Translations under genes and position numbers: made by a program
Shown: positions 10,645-21,214 of the stretch, in pieces
Numbering within the stretch: the stretch's first letter is position 1
How the letters are laid out: each line of letters begins with the position of its first letter
Source of the DNA: Merluccius polli
Taxonomy: Eukaryota; Chordata; Actinopteri; Gadiformes; Merlucciidae
DNA length: 64,000 nucleotides
Assembly (NCBI GenBank): GCA_030340625.1
Contig: JAOPHQ010000568.1
Coordinates: 396,001 to 460,000 of the forward strand
Direction: 5' to 3'
Notes under the pieces: generated by a model
Seen by the model: the letters and a program-made list of their open reading frames with translations, nothing else
Database searches by the model: none
Told to the model about the DNA's origin: nothing

Positions 10645-10799
10645 GTATAAGTAAGGGATAATGCCCGACGAAATGAATGGACTTCGCGGAAGCAACCGTC
10701 CTCCGCGATTCACGCCTCCGCGTCGGACGGTTCATGCCTCCGCGTCGTCCATTAATTTCTGTTAATGGACACCTCAAAGGGCATTATCCCGCTTATACC
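10645..10799. mobile_element. Short palindromic MITE
   Basis: The left end GTATAAGTAAGGGATAATG is mirrored at the right end by CATTATCCCGCTTATACC. The centre holds repeated CCTCCGCG motifs. It interrupts the hAT fragment immediately after its first coding residues. No clear target duplication was identified. Confidence 0.6.
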
Positions 10800-11103
10800 A
10801 TGGTCACTTACGAAAGAAAGAAATATTTAATCAATTAAAAATACTTTAATGCGTTTTAGATTTAAAATCGTGAGGGTTTTTTTCATTTTTACAAGTCGAG
10901 TGGACTATTTAATATCTTATATAACCTATCCTATTTAATATTTTATATCACATTTATATCACAGCTCCAATCCAATAAAAACAGGGATTTTAAAGCAAAA
11001 CAATGGCTTCTCTCATCATAAAACCCGATGTCTTAACACACTGTTTACTACAAGAACACTTAAAGCACCAGCACCCTGTAGTTTTTTTGGGTTTTCTTTG
11101 TAA

Positions 11104-11136
<33 letters not shown>
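11104..11136. repeat. Uninterrupted (G)33 tract
   Basis: Thirty-three consecutive G lie inside the right part of the Charlie-like hAT. Such a tract is prone to slippage and sequencing error, so its length should be treated as approximate. Confidence 0.9.
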
Positions 11137-11210
11137 CGGTACGAGGATCATGGAATGGTCAGGGGGGCAGTTGCTCAAAAAAGGTTGAGAAACACTGCCT
11201 TAGAGAGTGA

Positions 11211-11214
<4 letters not shown>

Positions 11215-11252
<38 letters not shown>
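11215..11252. repeat. (GT)n microsatellite
   Basis: A run of about 19 GT dinucleotides starts just after the hAT target duplication. Confidence 0.95.
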
Positions 11253-11255
<3 letters not shown>

Positions 11256-11399
11256 AATGATAGAGTCAAAAAGAAAGATAAAAAGAGAGGGTTTAAAAAA
11301 GGATAAATAGCTCTGTTTGTCTCTGTTATATTTTTTATATATATATTATTATATATCTTTCATTTTATTTTGTCTTTTATCTTATATTTATATCTCTTC

Positions 11400-11482
11400 T
11401 GGAACGGAGCCTCCCAGCCAAAGAATTCCACACTAGTGTACTTGTACAACCGCAGTGACAATAAAACATTTTGAATCTTGAT
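11400..11482 (+). mobile_element. LINE (L2-type) 3' tail fragment
   Basis: The stretch ends in ACAATAAAACATTTTGAATC preceded by TGTACTTGTACAACCGCAG, the typical tail of fish L2-like LINEs, where a short AATCTTG-like repeat follows a polyadenylation-like ACAATAAA. Only the 3' end is present, as expected for a 5'-truncated insertion. Confidence 0.6.
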
Positions 11483-12404
11483 CGTTACAATACCTACCAT
11501 ATAATTTCCCTCTGGTCCTCAGGGTATCTGGGTATGCTTCTATATGTGTGTGTGTGTTATGAGAGAGAGAGATTAAAGGTGAAAATGACACATAGTGGGG
11601 GATAAGTGGCCCTGTGTGTTTGTGTCGGTGTGTGTGTTTGCCACAGACACACAAACCTGTAGCCCATGAAAGTGTGCATGGGTGTTACTATCTGAACATG
11701 CCCACGGGCAGTTCGATCCCTCAGGAGAGAGCGAGAGCATGCGATGGTTTCCACATGTGTCCGGGGAGAACAAACCAATATATCTAAGCTATACTGGGGG
11801 GGGGGGGGGGGGTTATGGCAAGGAATATATTGCTTTTGTACAGACCATTCAAACCAAACTGAAATGTTGGCCTAATTACCTCCCCGTTGGCAGAAGGTCA
11901 ACACTGTCTGTTTTCAGAACATAGAGTTGATGTTCAGCTGAGAAAAGGATGTTAACAACAGTTTTAAACATTTTGACTTAAAGGTGCTGTAGATGGAATT
12001 TAAGAGCTATCGTTTGGGTGCAATTTGTTAGAAATGCCATAGCCATCCATCAGCTATTAGCAAGTGAAATATGCTGTGAAATATCTGCACCTGATGACTT
12101 CACGCCTGCCTCTGTATGAGCCAATTTAGAGACCACTCCCAGCTCATTTCTAACCAATCATCTCTGTCCTGAGTGGTTTGGGGATTCCTTCTTGCCTGTC
12201 AATCACAGGTGCATGAATGCAACACTTCTCACTCCTTCACTGGTGGAGAAACGTAGGGAGGGAAGGAGCAGAGAGGGAGGGGAGGTTTTTTTGTATCGTT
12301 TACTTTCTATTTTTTCTGCTCTCTCTCTTTACAACTTTAATCTCTCTTTCTACCCCTCTCTCTCTCCCCCGCTCTCTAATGCCTTTACTGGAATGAGATA
12401 ATTC
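11483..12404. other. Non-coding stretch with a MITE-like end
   Basis: No gene is seen. A G run lies at about 11796-11812. At 11978 the sequence TTAAAGGTGCTGTAGATGG resembles one end of the TTAA-flanked MITE at 63337; no right end was found before the LINE tail begins near 12405. Confidence 0.4.
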
Positions 12405-12921
12405 AAGTTTAGAGATTAGAGTCTTTATTGTCATTGCACGGTAGTATAAAAAATACGTTAGCACAACGAAATTGAGGCACAGCTCTCCCGTCAGTGCAAA
12501 AAGATAAATATTAAATAAATAACTAAACAAGGTAGACCTATGCACTTATCAAACAAACAAACAGACAAAAAGGACACTATATACAAATTAAAAAGTAAGG
12601 GACTGTAAACAGGACTGTAAACAGAGACATATGGTTGCGTATTTGAGAAAAAAGAAAAAAAGGAAAAGCTTATTGCACATGTCATTCATGAATGTGAAAC
12701 ATTGTGGCTAAAACGACACAATTGTGTCAGCTGTTTTCGTTTAACAGGGCTATGGCCCTGTTGTAGAAACCGTCCCTAAGTCTGTTTGTCCGTGTTTTCA
12801 GCATCCTGAAACGTCAAGGGCAAGAGCTGGAACACCCGGTGTCCTGGGTATGAACTGTCTTTCAGGATGCTGCGTGCCTTTCTCAGGCAGCGGGTGCTGT
12901 AGAGGTCCTGTAGGGGCAGCC
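12405..12921 (-). mobile_element. L2/Rex-like LINE, 3' part (C-terminus and 3' UTR)
   Basis: On the minus strand the coding part reads a conserved LINE C-terminus, with LYSTRCLRKARSILKDSSYP near 12860-12920 and, downstream, a TNRLRD-like motif. The 3' UTR follows and ends near 12405 with ACGAAATT and TGACAATAAAGACTC, the usual tail. The upstream continuation is at 13402-13672, across a foldback insertion. The protein would be the last part of the reverse transcriptase ORF. Stops and frame changes make it a fossil. Confidence 0.8.
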
Positions 12922-13401
12922 CGTTCTCATCCCAACTCGTAATATACCGACGATTTGTCACGCCCCTAGACGTGATACTGACGCAAAAGGTACCCTCCCG
13001 CGTCTGTGTGAAACGATCTGGGTTCTCATAAACCCGTTCGCGTTGGTAAGAGACGAGCAGAGTCTACAGCGTCCATTCACTCCAATAATAACCCGGTCAC
13101 GGTGATAGATTACGCTAACCATAACCCTAACCATAACCCTAACCATAACCATAACCCTAACCCTAACCATAACCCTAACCATAACCCTTTTTGGAGTGAA
13201 TTGTTTCACAGTAGACTGCGGACGCTGTAGACTCTGCTCTGCGAGCGGACGCTGTAGACTCTGCTCGTCTCTTACCAACGCGAACGGGTTTATGAGAACC
13301 CAGATCGTTTCACACAGACGCGGGAGGGTACCTTTTGCGTCAGTATCAGATGTCTAGGGGCGTGACAAATCGTCGGTATATTACGAGTTGGGATGAGAAC
13401 G
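12922..13401. mobile_element. Foldback element with telomere-like core
   Basis: The left end CGTTCTCATCCCAACTCG is exactly mirrored by CGAGTTGGGATGAGAACG on the right. Arms of about 150-200 bp pair closely over most of their length, including CACGCCCCTAGACGTGATAC against its inverse. The loop (about 13115-13190) is an array of CCCTAACCATAA, very similar to vertebrate telomere repeat. The right arm has a 24-bp internal duplication around GCGGACGCTGTAGACTC. It interrupts the LINE coding region and carries no gene. Confidence 0.85.
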
Positions 13402-13672
13402 TGTTGGTAGGGAGGGGAGAGGGTGACCGATGATCTTCTGGGCCATGTTAATGACCCTCTGTAGTGCCTTTCTGTGTGCCATGGTGCAGCTGGAAAACCA
13501 CACACATAAAAAATATGTCAGCACACTCTCAATGGAGCAGCGGTAGAAGATAGTCAGCAGCTCCCTCTTTAAGTTGATCCTCCTGAGGATCCTCAGAAAG
13601 TGGAGCCGCTGTTGGGCTTTCTTCACAACCGCTGAGGTGTTGGAGCTCCATCTGAGGTCTGCGTCCATGTGC
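13402..13672 (-). mobile_element. L2/Rex-like LINE, internal C-terminal fragment
   Basis: On the minus strand this reads ADLRWSSNTSAVVKKAQQRL near its start and ends with the QKIIGHPLPSLP motif, the thumb/C-terminal region of fish L2/Rex-type reverse transcriptase ORFs. It joins in sense to 21071-21214 upstream and 12405-12921 downstream once the insertions are taken out. The last eight bases (13665-13672, CCATGTGC) are one copy of the target duplication of the 7.4-kb DNA element. Confidence 0.82.
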
Positions 13673-14700
13673 GCGGTTACATGCCGCTATTCCGACATGC
13701 CGCTACTTAGACATTGACGTCTAGTGGTCGGAGTGGCGGCATTAATATTATTTTCCAAGCGTCCCACTACTGCGACAATTTTTTTCCCCCATTGTCTGAG
13801 TAGCGGCACGTTACTTTTTTTCAAACGTCCTGCCATTCCGACATGAGGCCATTAATATTTGTCATTATCATTGTACTTTAAATTAATTAATTAATGTGAT
13901 TATACCCATATGTTCTGGACTTAGCATACACGCAGCTTATGCATGGGTGTGACAAATACATGGGAAAACAATTTCTAAAAAGAGCCAATCATCCAACTTC
14001 GAGGCTGCCCCTAGTTGGTAATATATAGGACTAGCCTATCCATATCAAATCCAAAAGCAACAATCTTCATAACAAAATCAGAGTATCCTTTTCAAAAAAT
14101 ATTATTTCGCCGTTCTTAAATTAGGCTTCCACAGCGCAAAAAAGGTAGGCCTACACCTTGAAACTTTGTTCAATCAACTTAAAGTCTGATTAAACTTCAT
14201 TCAAAGGCAGTCCATAATTCTAATTAAATTGATTTCTAACGAACAAGTCCAAATTTCAGGTTCTAGAGCTTTATTCGTGCTTCTTCTTATATATTTTTAA
14301 GTAGACTGCTGGCCTGCACGCACAGAGTTTGTTTGATGCATGGAGTTTCAACCTTTTCCCCCTGAGAGCTGAATAAAAATGAGGAGAGCTCCCTGTCTTT
14401 TACATAATGTGTAGGCCTAATATTTATTCACATGGCCGGTTCAAAATCACCTAGTTTTTGACTGAAATGTGTGCCGATATCAATTATTGTGAAAAACATT
14501 GTTTGGAGTAGAGGTCTGCACTCGCGATGCAAATGGAAGCTCATTGCGGGTGCGGGCGGGATGATAGAGGTAGGCCTACATTTATTCTATATTAATAACT
14601 ATTATTATTATTCTATTGCACTTTCTATGAAAAGTAGGCCTAATTGTCGTAATAGCGGTACCAAAAAAGATCGGATGCGGGCGGGATGATAGAGGTAGGC

Positions 14701-15088
14701 TGTGGGGTTGTGCTCCGAGGAAGAAGGCCGCCGACAACAGGATCGCTTTAACTCACTTTATTTGTTTAGTATTATTATTTAATCTATGAAGCAGAAGGAG
14801 GGGTATTGTATAAGTTCACGCGTGGAGAACCCACAAGCTTTGCATCCTTAGTAGCTTTGCGTCCTTCTGGATGCGCTGCCTGGGGGGTTCCGACTTGAGC
14901 CGGCGACTTCCGCCGGTAGTCACTGGGCAGGAGGCGTGGCCTCCATGACGCACAATGGCTAGCGTTAAGCGCCGCCCCCAGTATATTGTTTGCCGCCATC
15001 ATGTGTTGAGGTGCAGTTACTACAACTTGTATATTTATTACTACTCTTTTGAGCTGCTGATACATATGCTTATTATTTATCCGCAACA
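14701..15088 (-). repeat. 3' LTR of the 6-kb element
   Basis: On the plus strand it starts TGTGGGGTTGTGCTCCGAGG and ends TTATCCGCAACA. It is 388 bp and I saw no mismatch with the copy at 20365-20752. The adjacent GTCCCTCCTTGGT at 15089-15101 is a polypurine tract when read on the minus strand. Related LTRs are at 39319 and 40372. Confidence 0.88.
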
Positions 15089-18000
15089 GTCCCTCCTTGG
15101 TCATCACTGATGACCATACTATAAATTAATAATGCTATGTATCATGTAAGGTCTAAAAATGGTGAGTATAAATTCAAGCGAAAAGAAAAACATCAACATC
15201 ACCAATCGACTTAGTTCGGGAAAACCTCTTCTAGACAGTAGGAAAACCTGTCGCATCTCTAAATTGGATGGCATTCACCTTGGTGTGTCTCAAAGAATAC
15301 ATGGGCCGTAGCCAACAGTAGACAAATTATCATCACATCATACAATCAATATGTCATACCATTATCACAGTATCCTGAGGACAGAAAGGCATAGTAGTTA
15401 ATGCATTGTAATTTCCCCATATGAAATCCCTTCAAATACTTATATGCATGTATAACCAAAATCGAATACCTCCAGGTATAAGAACAGACATTACCGTGTT
15501 AGCAGCTCTGGCTAACACAGAAGAGACATTATCGTGTTAGCAGCTCTGGCTAACACAGAAGAGACATTAGCGTGTTAGTTAGCAGTAACCCTATATAGAT
15601 CTAAAAAACGCCCTGTAGACTAGCATGCAATTGCTCAGATGGTTTCCATGCACGCAGGTTACTCAAAGATCATCACAGTGTTATCCCCCGTATCTGTAGC
15701 CAACCTCAAGTCGGACAGTTCATGATTGAATGCACATCTTGTGATCCATAGGCAAGGCCCACACGTCTAGGTTACTAACACGTACCCATGTGTGCCTTCC
15801 CCACGGATCCACTCATCACCAATAGTCAGAACATATTCCAGTAGCATCAAAGAAATTCATCCGTCTCATTATTAAAGCAATCATGGGAAAACAGCATAAC
15901 ACATTCCGAACTTATAATGCATTGTATTGACAACCGTGAAGCATACTGTGTGTTTAATAATTCAACATTCAAGTAAAACAGGTGCCATGTCCTCCTAGAC
16001 ACAGGTGCCGAACTCCAGGAAATCAGGTACCACAGCCTGATCAAGTCGGGGCGCTCCACTGTCCCCTGCACACTCTCGGGTACACCTGGTCACCTTTCTC
16101 CACCCTGGTTGGTGGTTCGTCCTTTGGCTCTGCACTCTGTTTCTCGGAAATGTCAGTTTCTTGAATGTCCCGGTCACTCTTTCCACCATACCCAGTGAAT
16201 GTAACATAACCGCTTGTTTGATGAGTAACTGCTGCACCACCCGGTGTTGGCGCTGTAGTTTTGACACAGCAGTGGAAAGAGCTAACAAGTTAAGGTATTA
16301 AACACAGCATAACAGCATTAGGCGTTGGCGTAGTAATTCCCAATTTTCTATGTCAATAAACTATTTAGCTTATGCATTAGATCCTTTCCCAACAGATTGT
16401 TGAAGTATTTCCCAATGATTACTTTAACCAGGTCCTTGCAAATGTTTAAAGAACATATGTCTGACTTATGCAAATTCAACACTTAAACAAATAAAACGAA
16501 AAAAAAACAAAACAAAAAACAAAAAATCTAAATGCACAAATATTCCCCCCTTGTAAATAAAATGCAAAAATATTTCCCTCCTTGAAAATAAAATACTCTT
16601 GAGAAGAAAATGCAAAAATAGTCCCTCCTTGAAATAAAATACACTACTTAAAATAAAATGCACTACTTATTCCCCCCTCGTGACTTTGAAAAAGTCACGC
16701 ATAATTAACACAAAGTTAAGCATGTTGCATTCATTCTTCCCGCTTGTATTGACCTTTATATATCGATGATATCATAAAGTATATGTACATGACAGTGATT
16801 CTGGGTCCTAGTTTATCAAGCTTTTGGAACAACTATTTTAGTCTTCTAGCATTACCTTTGGATCTTATGCCCACATTATTTTATTTACTCTTAGACTAGG
16901 TAAACTTATTCAATTGTTCTAATAAGGCCAAATTCATGAGCTAGCCTCACCCCACCGGAAGAGCTCTTTCCAGTTATCCTTTCAGCAGCTGAAGAGAGGT
17001 CTGTCCAGGTCGGGTTACCATCATCCAGTCGATAACCACCTCTAGGAGATGAAAAAAGAGTATCATGAGGGTAGAGAAGAACTCACCCCCCATCAGGATG
17101 AAGCACTTCTCTGCAATCCAGTCACTGCCAATGCACAACAAATCATAATTATAGAGTGTTAACATCTTTCAACATCAATCGCTTGTGAATAATCAATCAT
17201 TAAAAGAATCAAAAAATGGAAAATATAGAGTGTACAAACACATCACATTCAGATAAGACTGTCAGCCATGTTGCCTCCTAATAGGAAACTTATCAACCGC
17301 TGGTAACAGGAAGCAATGTTCCTGCTGTTCATTTTGTGTATGCAGTCCATTTCAATGTCCAAATATGAGTTTGAGTCCATTTAGGGCAGGAACCCCAGAT
17401 CAACTGTCCTCTCTCTAATGGACCCCCCTCCATTGTCCTGGGGGAAGAGAGACCAGAACCAACCAGTATCTTTGCAGAAAAACATCTAACACAATACAAC
17501 CAACAATATGTAGACAGTGGTTTCTATTATGTAATTATAGATCAGGCATGTCTTAATCCTATATGGTCTTATATCATTACTAATCTAAGTAGTTCAAACC
17601 ATATGTGAAAGTTATATCAAAACAAACTTGCATACAAAGGTGAGTCAAACAATAGGTGAATATGGTGAATGAAGTTAAAATTTGAATATATATGTAGCCA
17701 CACACAATCATTGAATAGTTTTGCTTACTAAAAATGGATATGGCTCAAATAAACCAACCTCAATTTCCTCATTGTCATCGCCCAAGTCACCTCTAATAAT
17801 CAAATGGCACCTGTGTGTGTGTCCCAGGTGAAAACCCTCTGGTCCATCTAAGAATCATAGCCTCAGCAACGGTCAGCATCATTGAGCAAAAACAAAACAT
17901 TGTATATAAAAACAAGACAATGGACACCACATTATGGAGGTAAACTGAGCAACCCAAAAATTGACTGGCTTAATTGTTACACCCCTACACTGTGTATCAG

Positions 18001-20341
18001 GTTATGACTCTACCACACTCCCATATCGTCGCTTGAGGCTGGAGCAAAGTCCCTGGACTGTTAGTCCCCAGCGCTGGTTGACCCCTGGACTACTGTGGAC
18101 GAGTGGTAGAGGAGATAACTTCTGATTTAAATGAAACTATCAGCTAGGGCCGTATTATGCCCATCAACCATCTTATGTACAAAGACTCATGAGGGGGTAC
18201 CAGGGGTTCGGGGCTTCATGTGACGTGACTGAGCTGTTGGTCTGCTATTTGTCCTATAAAACACAAAACACTTACACAAACAGTTAAAAGTATAAAACAA
18301 ATACACAAAGAAAACAAATCAACAGGAAACAAAACAAATAACAGACATATATACATAGTTGACCTTATCTTTAACCGTCCTAATGTTCGCATCGCTTTCT
18401 TCATTATGTTTCATTATGTCTATTATTATTATTATCATTAACATCATTATTATTATTACCACTACTATTATAACTCTATAATGCCTCCTTCTATCTCTTG
18501 ACCACGTTTCTTCCTTTCCCTTTTCACTTTCTCAGACTTTTCTTACACTTTCTCTGACTTTTCTTTCACTTTCTCTGACTTTTCTTTCACTTTCTCTGAC
18601 TTTTCTTACGCTTATCTCTCCTTCTATCCTTCTATTTACTTCCCTCTGTCTTTCTAAATAAATCCTTTTGTTTTAAGAATCATCACTTACTGTCCCCATC
18701 TCATTGTGTCCTGTCCAACTTCCCTTTCCTCCTTTGTTAACCTTATAATTTCTTATCATTAATAAAAACAAAAAGAGGTGTTCATGATCTTTCTTTGGAA
18801 GGGGCATGGAGGTCCCCTCCTTCTCTTAAGGGTAAAGGAAAGAATAAAACAAAGAGTTAATGTCAATTTTAACACTTTCCTATTACTGACAAGTTGATGC
18901 TTATGAATAATCAGTTTTTACACAACAACACTTTACATCGCAGTAATGACATCTGTTAACATAGTTATTTATAAATGTATATGTCTAGATAATAACATTA
19001 AACCGAATTATTGTATTGGGCTCCATTCTGCCTTCTCCCCTTGCATTCTAGGAGTGCACAACTTCATTCACACTTCATTCACACTTGCAAACGCAGACTG
19101 GCAAACGCCATTCCTTTGTCCCCTTCTTCATGGTCAGTCGTCGGGGGAGGGGGGAAGTCTGGGTAGTGTGGGTGGGGGTAGGGGTGGTAGAGGGGTAGGG
19201 GGTCTTGGGGGCCATTTTGGGGACTCCCAAAATGGCTGACAGGGATTTGTAATCTATGCTCCCTGCTGTGTTACTAGGCCTACCAGTTAATATTGTGTAT
19301 ATATCCTACTATGTGTGTGCCCATATGTACAAGTGCTCCAACTCCACTTGCACTGTTAGGTATATGTCTATAGGTTAGATAGATGAGTTTACTGTCTCTC
19401 CCTAGACCTAGCATAGCCATTAGCATCCACGTGGGCCAAATGGCTAGGAACACAGGAATGCTACCATCCCCCTTGGAGAACAATGAGCCATAAACAACCC
19501 CCCGTGGTGGGCTATCTTCAGTTCTAAATACCTAGCATGTCCGCTATCCCCACGTGTTAGCTTGTGTGGCTAATAGCACAAGAATGCTACCATCCCTCTG
19601 TTAAGAACAAAGACCCATATGAGATAACCCACGTGGTGGGCTATCGTCAGTTACATGTACCATATTCTGCAGACAAAGCTAAGATGCACCCTAGCAAAGT
19701 TAGCAAGCGTTAGCACATGCAGGAGTATGTACACAAACGTGGGTTATTGGGTTTCATGCAAGTTAGCGTAGTTCTTTGAGAATGCAGTGTTAGTAACAAT
19801 GTTAGTAGCGATGTTAGTAGCAATCGATCTCCGTTTTCCACTCTCCTATACTCTAGGGGTTATACCCTGACTTTATACTCCCAGGCTCGTACCGAGTTTT
19901 AATTTTTTTATTATTTTTTTTTAATTTTTTTTATTTTTATACTCTAAAGCTCCGTGCCGAGTTTTTTTAGCCTCCCAGGCTCCGTGCCGAGGTTACAGGT
20001 TATACATTTTTTAATAATAAAATATACGATACTGGCCCTTTGCTTCTTCTAATGGTCGTAAATGACGACAAAATATCATTTAACTAATTCCCAATCAGAG
20101 TTGAGCGCCTGTTCATTTTCCTCGTCGGCTTAACTGTAACGACTATGGACCGGAGAACCAGGGCTTTGCAACAACACACACCAGCCACCTCTGCCACATA
20201 ATGTCTCTATATCTATCCATCTATCTATTCTATGCAGATTTGGTCAGGCTCTGCTTACCTGGTTTAATGGCCAGCCAGCGACAGAAGTGGAAGTTGTGTG
20301 CCGTTCCATAGCTCCGCTCTCTCGGTCCGGCTCCTTCCTCG
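15089..20341. other. Interior of the 6-kb LTR element, no recognised genes
   Basis: The interior is AT-rich with many stops in all frames. It includes a 41-bp-type tandem repeat (CGTGTTAGCAGCTCTGGCTA) at about 15494-15580, CCCTCCTTGAAAATAAAATG-like repeats at about 16545-16680, a CTTTCTCTGACTTTT tandem repeat at about 18530-18610, a G-rich block at 19138-19210 that could form quadruplexes, and two diverged 110-120-bp repeats between 19425 and 19665 with GTGGTGGGCTATC. A minus-strand frame at 15995-16288 has a heptad-like stretch but matches no family I know. Confidence 0.6.
20253..20261 (-). promoter_or_regulatory. Candidate splice donor in the LTR element leader
   Basis: About 80 bases downstream of the primer-binding site the minus strand reads CAG|GTAAGC, a strong 5' splice-site consensus, in the position where retroviral leaders carry their major splice donor. 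Use in vivo is not shown. Confidence 0.45.
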
Positions 20342-20361
20342 AATCACGCCGGGGGTCACCA
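20342..20361 (-). other. Primer-binding site, tRNA-Trp type
   Basis: The minus strand reads TGGTGACCCCCGGCGTGATT, which matches the 3' end of tRNA-Trp (TGGTGACCCCGACGTGATT) apart from one inserted C and one substitution. It lies three bases inside the right LTR. Confidence 0.7.
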
Positions 20362-20364
20362 AAT

Positions 20365-20752
20365 TGTGGGGTTGTGCTCCGAGGAAGAAGGCCGCCGACA
20401 ACAGGATCGCTTTAACTCACTTTATTTGTTTAGTATTATTATTTAATCTATGAAGCAGAAGGAGGGGTATTGTATAAGTTCACGCGTGGAGAACCCACAA
20501 GCTTTGCATCCTTAGTAGCTTTGCGTCCTTCTGGATGCGCTGCCTGGGGGGTTCCGACTTGAGCCGGCGACTTCCGCCGGTAGTCACTGGGCAGGAGGCG
20601 TGGCCTCCATGACGCACAATGGCTAGCGTTAAGCGCCGCCCCCAGTATATTGTTTGCCGCCATCATGTGTTGAGGTGCAGTTACTACAACTTGTATATTT
20701 ATTACTACTCTTTTGAGCTGCTGATACATATGCTTATTATTTATCCGCAACA
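20365..20752 (-). repeat. 5' LTR of the 6-kb element
   Basis: The 388-bp copy runs from TGTGGGGTTGTGC to TATCCGCAACA and by eye is identical to 14701-15088. It is followed at once by AGGC, the target duplication, and by the continuation of the interrupted TAGGCCTACATTTATTC repeat. Confidence 0.88.
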
Positions 20753-21070
20753 AGGCCTACATTTATTCTATATTAATAACTATTAATATTATTCTATTGC
20801 ACTTTCTATGAAAAGTAGGCCTAATTGTCATATTAATAACTATTATTATTATTCTATTGCACTTTCTATGAAAAGTAGGCCTAATTGTCGTAATAGCGGT
20901 ACCAAATTGCAGTAGGCCTAATTGTCGTAATAGCGGTACCAAATTGTCGTAATAGCGGTACCAAAAAAGATCGGATTAGGGGCATGTCTAAATAGAGGCA
21001 TGTCGTAATGACGGGATGTCGTAATGGAGGGTTGTCGTAATAACGGGCTGTCGTAATAAAGGGCGGACCC

Positions 21071-21214
21071 CCATGTGCACACCCAGGAACTTGAAGCTGT
21101 GCACCCTCTCCACAGACTCCCCGTTTATGCAGATGGGCTGCAGGTCAGTCTTCCTCCTTCTGTAGTCCACAATCATCTCCTTTGTTTTAGAGGTGTTGAG
21201 GACCAAGTTGTTAT
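21071..21214 (-). mobile_element. L2/Rex-like LINE, RT fragment
   Basis: On the minus strand it reads LNTSKTKEMIVDYRR, then ICINGESVERVHSFKFLGVH, a highly conserved stretch of fish L2/Rex-type reverse transcriptases just downstream of the catalytic FADD. It continues upstream at 22761 and downstream at 13672. The right end (21207-21214, GTTGTTAT) is a hAT target duplication. Confidence 0.85.

Larger units (their letters stand above)
9884..11197. mobile_element. hAT-type (Charlie-like) non-autonomous transposon
   Basis: The 8-bp CCTTAGAG at 9876-9883 is repeated at 11198-11205, the duplication size of hAT transposons. Terminal inverted repeats are CATGGTTTCTC on the left and GAGAAACACTG on the right, matching the CAGTG(G/T)TTCTCAA type. 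No transposase frame remains. The element hosts a fragment of another hAT, a small palindromic MITE and a 33-base G run. Confidence 0.82.
14701..20752 (-). mobile_element. 6.05-kb LTR element with identical LTRs and non-coding interior
   Basis: Two 388-bp direct repeats flank 5276 bp. Reading them side by side I found no difference. AGGC occurs just before (14697-14700) and just after (20753-20756), a 4-bp target duplication. A tRNA-Trp-like primer-binding site next to the right LTR and a purine tract next to the left one set the orientation as minus. A splice-donor consensus follows the primer site. No gag, pro, pol or env frame was recognised inside; the longest frames are about 100 residues. 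This is the structure of a large non-autonomous LTR element that must borrow enzymes. A 4-bp duplication and spliced leader are retrovirus-like, but the class is not certain. Confidence 0.82.
13673..21070. mobile_element. DNA transposon with subterminal repeats, 8-bp target duplication
   Basis: CCATGTGC at 13665-13672 recurs at 21071-21078, and the LINE continues across, so the whole 7398-bp block is one insertion (about 1.35 kb without the LTR element). Ends are GCGGTTACATGCCGC on the left and GTAATAAAGGGCGGACCC on the right, only weakly inverted. Subterminal zones are full of related motifs such as GTCGTAATAGCGG and CCGACATGCCGC in opposite orientations. Inner zones have tandem blocks of TAGGCCTAATTGTCG type. 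An 8-bp duplication suggests a hAT-like mechanism. No transposase is visible and I do not recognise the family. Confidence 0.7.

Noticed and set aside
11697..11730. Possible tRNA-type SINE because of a GTTCGATCCC box-B-like motif
   Set aside because: No box A at the expected distance, no tRNA-like fold, and no A/T-rich or simple-repeat tail.
14784..15107. 107-residue minus-strand frame, repeated at 20448
   Set aside because: It lies within the two LTRs, so its duplication reflects LTR identity, not a gene.
15995..16288. Possible envelope-like heptad region in the 6-kb element
   Set aside because: The resemblance is only a leucine/glutamine pattern; neighbouring frames are closed and no signature residues are present.
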